From: Flavisolibacter sp.
GTDB lineage: Bacteria; Bacteroidota; Bacteroidia; Chitinophagales; Chitinophagaceae
Direction of reading: 5' to 3'
NCBI GenBank assembly: GCA_025936195.1
Contig: JAICTW010000140.1
Location: forward strand, 1-6,822
DNA length: 6,822 bases
This document shows positions 1 through 6,822 of the stretch, piece by piece; positions within the stretch are counted from its first letter, which is position 1; each line of letters starts with the position of its first letter. The position numbers and the translations under genes were made by a program. The notes under the pieces are model-generated. The model worked only from the letters and a program-made list of their open reading frames with translations. It made no database searches and was not told where the DNA came from.

Positions 1-316
1 AATTGGCAGCAGCTTTCATTGGTATTGAAATCTGACGGCTATTCCCAACTTGTATTTCCTGTTGCTCGTAACCAACACGGCTTATCACCAATGTTGATTT
101 TGCAGACGGAACTGCAATTTGGAAACTGCCGTCTGCTGCTGTACTAACGGCAGTAACAGTTCCCTTTACGGCAACCGTTACACCTTCCAACGGTTTGTTG
201 GCTTCATCGGTTACTTTACCTGTTACTGTAAAATTGTTTTGAGAGAAGGAAACAAAAGAAGCGAGCAGCAAAAATGTTGTAAGAACATTTCGCAGCAAAG
301 CAGTCTGTCTTTTCAT
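1..316 (-). CDS. SusC-type TonB-dependent transporter, N-terminal fragment (runs off left edge)
   Basis: This is the start of a second outer-membrane TonB-dependent transporter; only 105 residues are inside the window. Reading on the minus strand from the ATG at 316-314 gives a signal peptide: basic start MKRQ, then a hydrophobic stretch at about residues 11-24, with likely cleavage after SFS at residue 25, before Gln26. Residues about 31-101 match the carboxypeptidase-regulatory-like beta-sandwich found at the N-terminus of SusC proteins. Landmarks are GKVTD at 33-37, the PLEGV turn at 42-46, VKGT at 50-53, ADGSF at 61-65 and RVGYEQQE at 80-87. No STN (secretin/TonB short N-terminal) domain lies between the signal peptide and this domain, which argues against direct anti-sigma signalling. 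The TonB box, plug and barrel lie beyond the edge, so the SusC call rests on this domain and the PUL context. Another secreted protein with the same N-terminal domain is the main alternative. Confidence 0.8.
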   Translation of the reverse strand, partial: MKRQTALLRNVLTTFLLLASFVSFSQNNFTVTGKVTDEANKPLEGVTVAVKGTVTAVSTAADGSFQIAVPSAKSTLVISRVGYEQQEIQVGNSRQISIPMKAAAN

Positions 317-370
317 ATAGCAGCTCTTTTAAAGGATGTTGGTTCTAAGGTATTTCACCTGACAGCCCTA

Positions 371-390
371 ATCATCCTGAGCTATCCTGA
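371..390 (-). repeat. Tandem 10-base repeat, TCAGGAT units
   Basis: On the minus strand TCAGGATAGC is followed directly by TCAGGATGAT. The two units share TCAGGAT exactly, with a period of 10 bases, about one helical turn. The repeat overlaps the promoter candidate before the second transporter gene. Such spacing suits a dimeric or cooperative DNA-binding protein, but seven identical bases are few and a chance origin is possible. Confidence 0.35.
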
Positions 391-406
391 TAAAATGAAT
401 TGTCAA
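377..406 (-). promoter_or_regulatory. Weak Bacteroidota-type promoter candidate before the second SusC gene
   Basis: On the minus strand TTG (406-404, within TTGACA) is followed after 19 bases by TAGCTCAG (384-377). The second element fits the Bacteroidota minus-7 consensus TAnnTTTG at four of six fixed positions, and the spacing is appropriate. It would leave a leader of about 50-60 bases before the ATG at 316. A second minus-7-like octamer, TACCTTAG, lies closer to the gene but has no TTG at the right distance. The match is weak and is only a proposal for an independent start of the second transporter gene. Confidence 0.25.
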
Positions 407-495
407 TTTATTAAACTCAGTCGTAAGCCTCACCATCGTTTTGACAGTGGCGGGTGATCCTTCTTTCCATTGCGTTTACCAACGAAAGTTACCAA

Positions 496-2130
496 TCACG
501 GGTTTTTAGTCAGTGTCACATCATCTATATAACAAGATGCATTGCTTACACCTTCTGCAAGAAAGCCAATTTCAATTCTCCCCCGCCTGACAGGAATTTT
601 ATCAATGCTGATCGTTGTCCATAATGCATTTTCCTTTATGGTGCAGCTTAGCCGCTTACCGTTGGTTTCAGCATACATTTCAAGTTTGGAAAATCCCCCT
701 GCATTCTTAACCTTGGTTGTCAACGTGTAAAAACCTTTCTTTAATTCAACATAAGGAGTGGAAGTGATTAGCTGTGAAATCTTTCTTTTAAAGTCAACTT
801 TGTCAGTGATACTAAGACTTCTTTCACCGGTAACGATCTTTCTTTCTTCCTGGCTGTTGTTGTGATTTAATACAGGGGAAGTATTGCTATCAAGACTGAT
901 CTTGTTGCCTTGCATCACTGTAGTAGTCCAACCAGTTAATTCAGTTTGCACAGGCTTTACGTAACTGGGAATATATTTTCTGTCGGCTTCAAAGCTGCCG
1001 TTCTTTACATAATTGTTATCCTCAGCAATTTTCCATTCACCTGTAGTTGCATTCAGCTTCCATGAACTGAGTGAATTGAAATAGGGGATGGTATCATTAA
1101 ATGAAAGCGGCAACCATTGATTGTATCCTAAACCGTTTCCTGCAAAATCGGCCCAACGATCGCCACAATAAACAATCGTCTCCTTTTTACTTCCTTTTAC
1201 AGAAAAGAAAAACCCTGTTTGCGTTACATGTGCATAATCATTTTCAACGCCTTTCATCACCAGCATTTTGTTTTCTGGAAGATAAGGTCCTCTGATATTA
1301 TCGGCAACCATGTAATACACATACGATGCATCCCATCCATAAAGATTGGAAGCACACATATAATACATGCCTTTGTATTTGAACATACAATTTCCCTCAC
1401 GGCCTTCGCCTCTGTAAACTTCTGTACAATCCAGCAAATTCACCTTACCATCTTTTACACCGATTTCGGAAACATAGATTTTATTTCTTCCGCTGCCATA
1501 AGAATAAATTAAGTATGACTTGCCATTCTCCTCATCAGTAAATACAGTTTGATCGCCTGTGTTAGGCGTGCCAATCATTTCCTTCATACTGATTTTTTGA
1601 TGCCATGTAAACGGACCGGTTGGAGAACCGGAAACAGCGATCAATACTCCTCTGCCATGTTGCACAAACAAGGCATATTGATTCAACTCCTTGATGTAGG
1701 CTACACCCAACCGTCCTACCCAGGTCATTCCTTCGTGCTTCAGTAATTCTTCTTTTGTCAACACATTTCCTTCGAAGGTCCAATTGACTGCATCCGTAGA
1801 ACTATAACAGGTTACAGATTCGAAGCGGACTCCGTTTTGTGTTATAGAAGGATCATTGCGATAGGTTTCAGCTTCTTTATAATGAGCGCCGTACCAATAG
1901 TATTTCATCCTTTCCGAAACCGGATCGGTGAATTTGAAAACTCCACCGCCCTGACTGTAAATGGGAAGTCCGTCCTTGGTATTCCAAAAAATATCGTTCT
2001 TAATATTTTGATACTGTGCATTTGTCTCGCTGCTGATTATACAAAGCAATAGAAGTAAGTAAACAATCAATGAATAATTTGATTTCAACTTCTTTGACTT
2101 GTTTGTATGTTGAGCCATCCAAATTTTCAT
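496..2130 (-). CDS. Secreted GH43-like glycoside hydrolase with C-terminal CBM-like domain
   Basis: This 544-residue exported protein is probably an exo-acting glycosidase. The signal peptide has a basic region (KSKKLK, 11-16), a hydrophobic core at about 21-32 and likely cleavage after TNA at 38. Met5 is an equally possible start. Residues about 45-365 resemble the five-bladed propeller of GH43, especially the exo-beta-1,3-galactanase-like branch (GH43_24): DGLPIYSQGGG (53-63) and YYWYG (77-81) in blade one, GDQTVF with Asp193 (likely pKa-modulating Asp), REGNCMFKYKG with Glu245 (likely general acid), VTQTG with Gln304, then GDRW (323-326) and QWLPL (338-342). The canonical GH43 N-terminal Asp base is not evident; in characterised GH43_24 enzymes a glutamine takes that role, and Gln304 is my candidate. 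Residues about 374-541, from YVKNGSFE to YIDDVTL, look like a CenC-type (CBM4/9-like) beta-sandwich. Position after susCD supports a PUL enzyme. Family-level confidence is good, subfamily moderate, and substrate (galactan or arabinogalactan) inferred. Confidence 0.8.
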   Translation of the reverse strand: MKIWMAQHTNKSKKLKSNYSLIVYLLLLLCIISSETNAQYQNIKNDIFWNTKDGLPIYSQGGGVFKFTDPVSERMKYYWYGAHYKEAETYRNDPSITQNGVRFESVTCYSSTDAVNWTFEGNVLTKEELLKHEGMTWVGRLGVAYIKELNQYALFVQHGRGVLIAVSGSPTGPFTWHQKISMKEMIGTPNTGDQTVFTDEENGKSYLIYSYGSGRNKIYVSEIGVKDGKVNLLDCTEVYRGEGREGNCMFKYKGMYYMCASNLYGWDASYVYYMVADNIRGPYLPENKMLVMKGVENDYAHVTQTGFFFSVKGSKKETIVYCGDRWADFAGNGLGYNQWLPLSFNDTIPYFNSLSSWKLNATTGEWKIAEDNNYVKNGSFEADRKYIPSYVKPVQTELTGWTTTVMQGNKISLDSNTSPVLNHNNSQEERKIVTGERSLSITDKVDFKRKISQLITSTPYVELKKGFYTLTTKVKNAGGFSKLEMYAETNGKRLSCTIKENALWTTISIDKIPVRRGRIEIGFLAEGVSNASCYIDDVTLTKNP

Positions 2131-2137
2131 TGCTTAA

Positions 2138-2177
2138 AAAAGATTTTATCAAATGAAATAAATTAAAGAAATCTTTT
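2138..2177 (-). repeat. Perfect 9-base inverted repeat in the GH43-like gene leader
   Basis: On the minus strand AAAAGATTT (2177-2169) and AAATCTTTT (2146-2138) are exact reverse complements separated by 22 bases. The second arm ends eight bases before the ATG at 2130, so a hairpin here would sit over the translation start region. The stem has one G-C pair and would be weak. It could be a regulatory RNA element, a protein-binding site, or a by-product of AT-rich spacer DNA. Confidence 0.4.
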
Positions 2178-2185
2178 CTCCCCAT

Positions 2186-2223
2186 TAATATAAAAGACGG
2201 AAAGGATAGCTCCCATCCGTCTT
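2186..2223 (-). terminator. Intrinsic terminator-like hairpin between susD and the GH43-like gene
   Basis: On the minus strand AAGACGGA (2223-2216) pairs perfectly with TCCGTCTT (2201-2194). After a T-T mismatch the stem continues with one G-T wobble and GGA/TCC pairing around a GCTA loop, giving about 12 paired positions. It is followed by TTTTATATT. The hairpin begins 20 bases after the susD stop codon. It fits a rho-independent terminator or attenuator that would lower read-through into the downstream enzyme gene. The other strand also has a short T-rich tail, but no plus-strand gene is present for it to serve. Confidence 0.7.
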
Positions 2224-2243
2224 CTCTTTAGAAATTAAAAATC

Positions 2244-3995
2244 TTATTGCCATTTAAAAGGAAGGTACCAGTCTCCTGCCATCAGTTTAGCTCTCGCCTG
2301 CGCTGCATTAGGAACACCGTCCTTCTGCAGCTTGGCATAAACTTTATCAGCAAGATAGGAAGGATCATTTCTTCTTATGGCTACCCGCAACAGATCGCCC
2401 CAACGGTGTCCTTCATACGCAGTTTCCAAAGCGCCTTCGTTAATGATCATGTCTTCTATTGCTAAAGTACTGTCGCCCGCTACCGGAAGGTTTGTCAAAT
2501 AGGCCCGTCCGCGAATGCCGGCGCCTCGATACCATGGATCGGTAAATGTTGGAGTACCAGGAGCGCCACCACTTCGCGCCATGAAATCATAAGGAGGAGC
2601 ATCATGTGTTTGCTGGCTGTTCGTTTTGTCGGGATTATTAGGATCGTCAAAAGTGGTGTTGATGCCATTATTCACCAGAGCCCAGGCAAGCCTGTGACGA
2701 CCATCGCGGTTGGCTGCTTCGGCATAGTGCAAATGCATGGTAGCGGCACGGTACAGAAACCAACTGCCATTGCGGTCATTGACTGTAAGTAATGGAAAGC
2801 CGTCCGCACTAATGTAGTTGTACAGATATTTCATGACCACCGGTTGTCCACCAATAATACGATAGGTAAATATGCCGCGGGCATCAAAGGGGAAACCATT
2901 TCTTTGCGTTTGACTGTTCCAGTTATCAATGGCTGCCTGCGAAGGTTTTAACTGGTAAGTTCCACCCACAGGTGAAAAAAGATCAATGAAAGGATTTCTG
3001 GGTGCAAAGTCTTTGTCGAAAGGCAAGGCCCATATCCATTCCCACGCAGCGGGATTTCTGTCACTTACTGGCAGGTAGAACATAGAACGCCAGCCCTTTG
3101 TATTGTCATCAACCAATGCGTTAAGATTGGTTTCCTGATAGCGAATATAGCCAACAGCAATATCGTTGTTATTAGCTACATCAGCATAGCGGATTTTATA
3201 AAGGTCCAATAAATCCAGGCTGCTTGGATTGTTGGTGCCAAACTCCATTACCTGCTTGTACTGTGTAGCTGCTTTTTGATAATCTCCATTCCATAAGTAA
3301 AGCTCTCCCATCAGGATATGCTTGTTGATAAACATCTTAGTCGTTGGATATCCGTCAATGGAAGTGCGGAGTGAAACAGAGGAAGGATATTCCTCCAAAG
3401 TTGGAGCCGCTTCCATGGAAGCAATTAGTTTGGACAGCAGTTCTTTAAATAAAACTTTAGGAAATTTTGTTTGATCATGCAAATCGCTCACCTGCTCCAG
3501 AGCATCAGTAACATAAGGAACGGAACCATAATGAATGCCCAATTGAAGGTAAACCCAGGAACGGATGGCAAGGATGTCGGAATAGCGTTGCGCATATTCG
3601 TCCTGTTTCATTTTTTTATCCTGCAACATTTGATCAAAATTTTTCAGCACATCGTTGCAGTTCAGAATGACATCGTAAAAAGGTTGCGGATTAATGTAAG
3701 GATTATCTTCAGTTACTGTGTGCGTGCTGATCTGGCGCAGATACTGGTCGGCATTGTTGGTGTACTCCAACAAGTCGGCACGCAGTTCGTTGAGAATAAC
3801 ATACTGTTTCGCCAGGTTCATGAACTTGCCATACACTCCCCAAACTGCAGCATCCGCATCAAATACATTACGATAGGTTTGTTCCTTATCAAGCGTTTGC
3901 TTTGGCTTTACATCTAATATTTTTTTACACGAGACTGAGGCCATCATAAAAACAGCAGCAATCAAAACATAGAATATCCACTTAAAAGACTTCAT
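2244..3995 (-). CDS. SusD/RagB-type surface glycan-binding lipoprotein
   Basis: This 583-residue protein is the nutrient-binding partner that caps a SusC barrel at the cell surface. I chose the ATG at 3995: it gives a compact lipoprotein signal (MKSFKW, hydrophobic 6-18, then ASVSC with Cys23 as the lipidated residue) and leaves 43 bases after the transporter stop. Upstream in-frame ATGs at 4049 and 4019 would only lengthen the n-region, and the first overlaps the transporter gene. After the Cys, the DVKPKQTLDKEQTYR segment (28-42) is a typical SusD opening. The segment RYSDILAIRSWVYLQL (137-152) with GSVPYVTDAL (157-166), and the helix pair ILMGELYLWNGDYQKAATQY (227-246), match the TPR-like helical scaffold. 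Near the C-terminus YEGHRWGDLLR (527-537) is the hallmark SusD_RagB motif, followed by a C-terminal tail ending in WYLPFKWQ. Length is normal and no break is seen. The ligand cannot be read from sequence. Confidence 0.95.
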   Translation of the reverse strand: MKSFKWIFYVLIAAVFMMASVSCKKILDVKPKQTLDKEQTYRNVFDADAAVWGVYGKFMNLAKQYVILNELRADLLEYTNNADQYLRQISTHTVTEDNPYINPQPFYDVILNCNDVLKNFDQMLQDKKMKQDEYAQRYSDILAIRSWVYLQLGIHYGSVPYVTDALEQVSDLHDQTKFPKVLFKELLSKLIASMEAAPTLEEYPSSVSLRTSIDGYPTTKMFINKHILMGELYLWNGDYQKAATQYKQVMEFGTNNPSSLDLLDLYKIRYADVANNNDIAVGYIRYQETNLNALVDDNTKGWRSMFYLPVSDRNPAAWEWIWALPFDKDFAPRNPFIDLFSPVGGTYQLKPSQAAIDNWNSQTQRNGFPFDARGIFTYRIIGGQPVVMKYLYNYISADGFPLLTVNDRNGSWFLYRAATMHLHYAEAANRDGRHRLAWALVNNGINTTFDDPNNPDKTNSQQTHDAPPYDFMARSGGAPGTPTFTDPWYRGAGIRGRAYLTNLPVAGDSTLAIEDMIINEGALETAYEGHRWGDLLRVAIRRNDPSYLADKVYAKLQKDGVPNAAQARAKLMAGDWYLPFKWQ

Positions 3996-4038
3996 CTGAA
4001 TAGTTTGTTTTATGATCATGAACGAGATAAATTTTGCT

Positions 4039-6822
4039 TTACAAACCAATTCTCAATCCTAATTGTACGGATCTGAATTGTGGTTCCAACCCAATATCAA
4101 TTCCCTGGGCAAACACAGTTTCGTTGGCGCTGAATTCAGGATCGTATCCTAAATATTTTGTGATCGTAAATAAATTGTTGCCGGTTACATAAACCGCTGC
4201 GTATTTGAAAAACGCTGAGTTCAAAGGAAGATTATATGAAAGTGTAGCAGTTCTCAAACGCAGGTAGGAACCGTCTTCTAACCAACGATCAGAAAAACGG
4301 CTGTTTCCCATTGGGTCGCCCCATGTTGCTTTGGGAATGCCCGTTACATCTCCCTGATTTTTCCAACTGTTGTTTACAGCCAGCGTTTGGTTTTGAAAGC
4401 CCGACACTGATTCCAACTGACGACGGATATAATTATAAACATCGCCACCTTTTTTGAACGTAAACAAAGCGTCGAGCGACCACTTCTTCCATTCCAATCG
4501 TGTAGTAAATGATCCGAAATAATCAGGATTTGCATTACCAATGTAGGTCAGGTCCTTATCGTCAATGATCTTGTCTCCATTCATATCCACAAAACGAACA
4601 TCACCGCCTTTGAAGGGAAGATAGGTTCCGTTTGCAGTATGTGCTGCATATCCGTCCTGCGCTGCTTCTGCATCTGTTGCATAAACACCTTTTGTTTTAT
4701 AACCCCAGAATAAATTGGGAACACCTTCAAAGCCCATTACAGTGGCACCCGCATAAGAAATTTCTATCGGAGCAGGAAGCTTTGTAATTCTATTAATATT
4801 GTAAGCTGCAGTGGCGCCAACATCCCACTTAAGGTTTGCCTTATTGATAACTCTCACATTTATGGCTGCTTCCATTCCATGATTCTTCATGCCACCGCTG
4901 TTAGTTACAGCAAAGAGGAAACCGGATGCCGTAGGTGTAGGTTCATTGATGATCATCTGGCTGGTAACATCGTGATAATAATCCAGACTGAAATTGACTC
5001 GTTCTTTCAGCAGGGAAAGGTCCAAACCAGCATTGAACTTTTTCACCTTCTCCCACTGCAATTGTTCATTACCGATATTACCGCGGACCAAACCTTCTAT
5101 GCCCAGGAAATTTTGCGATACATAATATTGGCGATGGGTATAGTTTCCAATATCATCATTGCCTGTGACACTATAAGAAGCCCGCAATTTCAGCAATTCA
5201 ATAAATGAAAGTCCTTTCATGAAGCTTTCCGAAGAAACCAGCCAGGCCGCAGCAAAAGATGGAAGCATTGCAAAACTGTTTCCACTAATGTGCAAAGCGC
5301 CTTTGTCAACATCAGTACCGAAACGTGAAGAACCATCTGCTGCCAGATTGAAAGAAGCAAAATATTTATCAGCCAAACTATAGTTAGCGTTGAAATAATT
5401 GTTGATCCATCTCCACTCACCCAGGTTGCCTCCCACTCTTCTGAGTGTAGCCAAACCAAAACTTACACTTTTCAATTCATCGGTTGCGGAACTAAATCCC
5501 TGTCCTATGTCCTGCTCACTCTTACTTTGTATGTAACGAAATCCAAGGTTGGCAGAGAATTCATGAATTCTGTTGAATGTTTTGTTGTACGAAACTCTTG
5601 TGTCATTAGATAAGTTGAACAAACGTTCTACCTGGCTTCCGCTTTCGTTGGTTGGTACTCCAAGACTCAGCGTATCCATCACCACTCCTTTGCCAGGAAC
5701 AAAATAAGTTTCGCGAATGTTGTCAACGGTCATTCCAAGAGTGGAATGCAAACTCAATGATTTTAAAATGTTGTAGTTAAAACCAATGGAGCCAAAGAAG
5801 CGATAATTTTTATTTAAGCCAATACCATTATTGATTACAGCAAGCGGATTACTGATTCCAAATGTATCCACATCTGCAAAAGCCGGAGATCGTACTCCTG
5901 CTTCACCTACTTCATTTGCTATAAGAAGGGGTGATTTAACCAGAGATAAATAAAGAGGGCTTGTATTTGGAGCAAGGCCCTGGTCCCGCATATTCTGTTC
6001 ATTAAACGTTAAGCTGAGATCTGCTGCAGCGGTTAAACGTTTACTCAAATTAAGATCGGCATTAAAGCGGGCATTGTACCTGGCAAGATCAGAATTATTA
6101 ATAACGCTTTTATTTTTCAAATAGCCTAAAGACAAGGCGTATTTCGCAATATTATCACCACCTGTAACTTTCAGATAGTAGTTGTTTCCGAAACTCTTAT
6201 TAAAAACTTCTTTTTGCCAGTCGGTATTGTTGTGATATTGATAATAGGAAGGATTGCCTGTATCATCATTCATGTAAGACAATGCCTGTATCTGCGCACT
6301 GGTCAATCCGCTGCTTTGCAAAACTTGTGAAAGATAAATTCTGTAATCAGTTGCATTCAGCACAGGAATTTCCTTTGGAGCAAAATTCACCACACCATTT
6401 ATGCTGAAATCAATACGTGTAGCGAGTTCCTTTGCACGTGCAGTTGTAATAAGGATCACTCCGTTGGCAGCTTTCGTTCCATAAGTAGAAGTGCCATCTT
6501 TAATGACTGTGATGTTATCTATATCTCTTACATCAATGAAAGAAAGAGGATCGGTGTAGCGGCCCGAAATGAGAGAAGTTCCATATTCTGTGTTATCATA
6601 AATTACACCATCTACAACAATAAGGGGTTGGTTGGTTGCATACAGAGAATTATAACCACGCAGAAAAAGATTAGCACCCATATTGGGAGTTCCCGAACGA
6701 CGAACCGCATTCAGTCCTGCAACTTTGCCCTGCAAGTATGAAGCCGGTGTTTCAAAACTGCGGTCCCATGCACCATTGGTTTGAACAGAAGAAATAGAAT
6801 AAGGTATTCTTGCTTTTGATTC
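4039..6822 (-). CDS. SusC-type TonB-dependent outer-membrane transporter, lacking its N-terminus (runs off right edge)
   Basis: The frame is open from the right edge to the TAA at 4041-4039, giving 927 residues (counted from the first codon at 6822). The signal peptide, regulatory-like domain, TonB box and start of the plug lie outside. A TTG at 6735 is an internal leucine codon in the plug, not a start. Plug landmarks are YLQGKVAGL (29-37), FLRGYNSL (53-60), PLIVVDGVIYDN (66-77) and ITVIKDG..YGTKAANGVILITT (104-127). The remainder is a 22-stranded-barrel type sequence with the usual late SusC motifs: a Ca-binding-like loop DMNGDKIIDDKD (746-757), NANPDYFGS (763-771), SDRWLEDGSYLRLRTATLSY (844-863) and TITKYLGYDPEF (886-897). 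It ends in LGLRIGL, with a terminal Leu instead of the aromatic residue frequent in outer-membrane barrels. It is followed by the SusD gene, its predicted partner, and the two are very likely co-transcribed. It imports oligosaccharides with TonB-ExbB energy; substrate unknown. Confidence 0.95.
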   Translation of the reverse strand, partial: ESKARIPYSISSVQTNGAWDRSFETPASYLQGKVAGLNAVRRSGTPNMGANLFLRGYNSLYATNQPLIVVDGVIYDNTEYGTSLISGRYTDPLSFIDVRDIDNITVIKDGTSTYGTKAANGVILITTARAKELATRIDFSINGVVNFAPKEIPVLNATDYRIYLSQVLQSSGLTSAQIQALSYMNDDTGNPSYYQYHNNTDWQKEVFNKSFGNNYYLKVTGGDNIAKYALSLGYLKNKSVINNSDLARYNARFNADLNLSKRLTAAADLSLTFNEQNMRDQGLAPNTSPLYLSLVKSPLLIANEVGEAGVRSPAFADVDTFGISNPLAVINNGIGLNKNYRFFGSIGFNYNILKSLSLHSTLGMTVDNIRETYFVPGKGVVMDTLSLGVPTNESGSQVERLFNLSNDTRVSYNKTFNRIHEFSANLGFRYIQSKSEQDIGQGFSSATDELKSVSFGLATLRRVGGNLGEWRWINNYFNANYSLADKYFASFNLAADGSSRFGTDVDKGALHISGNSFAMLPSFAAAWLVSSESFMKGLSFIELLKLRASYSVTGNDDIGNYTHRQYYVSQNFLGIEGLVRGNIGNEQLQWEKVKKFNAGLDLSLLKERVNFSLDYYHDVTSQMIINEPTPTASGFLFAVTNSGGMKNHGMEAAINVRVINKANLKWDVGATAAYNINRITKLPAPIEISYAGATVMGFEGVPNLFWGYKTKGVYATDAEAAQDGYAAHTANGTYLPFKGGDVRFVDMNGDKIIDDKDLTYIGNANPDYFGSFTTRLEWKKWSLDALFTFKKGGDVYNYIRRQLESVSGFQNQTLAVNNSWKNQGDVTGIPKATWGDPMGNSRFSDRWLEDGSYLRLRTATLSYNLPLNSAFFKYAAVYVTGNNLFTITKYLGYDPEFSANETVFAQGIDIGLEPQFRSVQLGLRIGL

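Noticed and set aside
119..457. Plus-strand open frame of 112 codons
   Set aside because: It is antisense to the signal peptide and regulatory-like domain of the second SusC and the adjoining spacer. It has a cysteine-rich, low-complexity start and no recognisable domain.
476..495. Direct repeat TTACCAA at 476-482 and 489-495, just after the enzyme stop codon
   Set aside because: Seven-base repeats 13 bases apart are too short to support a function, and no terminator stem or site is associated with them.
2150..2157. Possible minus-7 element TTCATTTG upstream of the enzyme gene
   Set aside because: It fits the Bacteroidota minus-7 consensus apart from one base, but no TTG or TTTG lies at the required distance upstream, so I do not call a promoter.
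3471..3917. Plus-strand open frame of 148 codons inside susD
   Set aside because: It lies wholly antisense to a well-supported SusD coding region, has no family resemblance, and no promoter or start context was seen.
3996..4049. Longer SusD start at 4049 or 4019, overlapping or abutting susC
   Set aside because: The extra residues would precede an already complete lipoprotein signal beginning with MKSFKW. The shorter start is the family norm.
5556..5571. Perfect 16-base palindrome AGAATTCATGAATTCT inside the first susC
   Set aside because: It encodes an ordinary barrel segment (RIHEF). One such palindrome in a window of this size is only mildly unexpected, and nothing around it suggests a site.
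6733..6735. TTG as the start codon of the first SusC
   Set aside because: The same frame stays open to the window edge and the upstream 29 residues (ending ETPASY) continue the plug domain into LQGKVAGL, so this codon is an internal leucine.

Overview
The window reads as part of a polysaccharide utilisation locus (PUL) of a Bacteroidota bacterium. All four supported genes lie on the minus strand, so transcription runs from high to low coordinates. The evidence for the phylum is the adjacent SusC-type TonB-dependent transporter and SusD-type lipoprotein, the carboxypeptidase-regulatory-like N-terminal domain of a second transporter, AT-rich intergenic DNA, and the lack of clear Shine-Dalgarno sequences. 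A soil or aquatic member of the Chitinophagaceae or Sphingobacteriales type is my impression from protein style only; I could not test it.

Layout in transcription order: (1) 6822-4039, a SusC-type outer-membrane transporter whose N-terminus lies beyond the right edge. (2) After 43 bases, 3995-2244, a SusD-type surface glycan-binding lipoprotein. (3) A 113-base spacer with a strong intrinsic-terminator-like hairpin (2194-2223) and a second AT-rich inverted repeat (2138-2177). (4) 2130-496, a secreted glycoside hydrolase-like protein resembling family GH43, with a C-terminal beta-sandwich (CBM-like) domain. (5) A 179-base spacer with a weak promoter candidate and a short tandem repeat. (6) 316-1, the first 105 residues of a second SusC-type transporter, which runs off the left edge.

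The presumed division of work is the standard one for such loci. The GH43-like enzyme trims a glycan outside the cytoplasm, the SusD lipoprotein captures the oligosaccharide, and the SusC barrel imports it with TonB energy. The substrate is not proven. The enzyme's sequence pattern points toward the branch of GH43 that contains exo-beta-1,3-galactanases (GH43_24-like), so galactan or arabinogalactan side chains are a reasonable first hypothesis. The second SusC start suggests a further transport pair to the left. No regulator (hybrid two-component system, ECF sigma/anti-sigma, AraC) is visible here.

I see no evidence for an exotic or undescribed system. The points most worth a second look are the enzyme's active site, the structured spacer between susD and the enzyme gene, and the repeat-bearing spacer before the second transporter. 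The window has no RNA gene, mobile element or CRISPR array that I can support, and no gene-free stretch longer than 300 bases.
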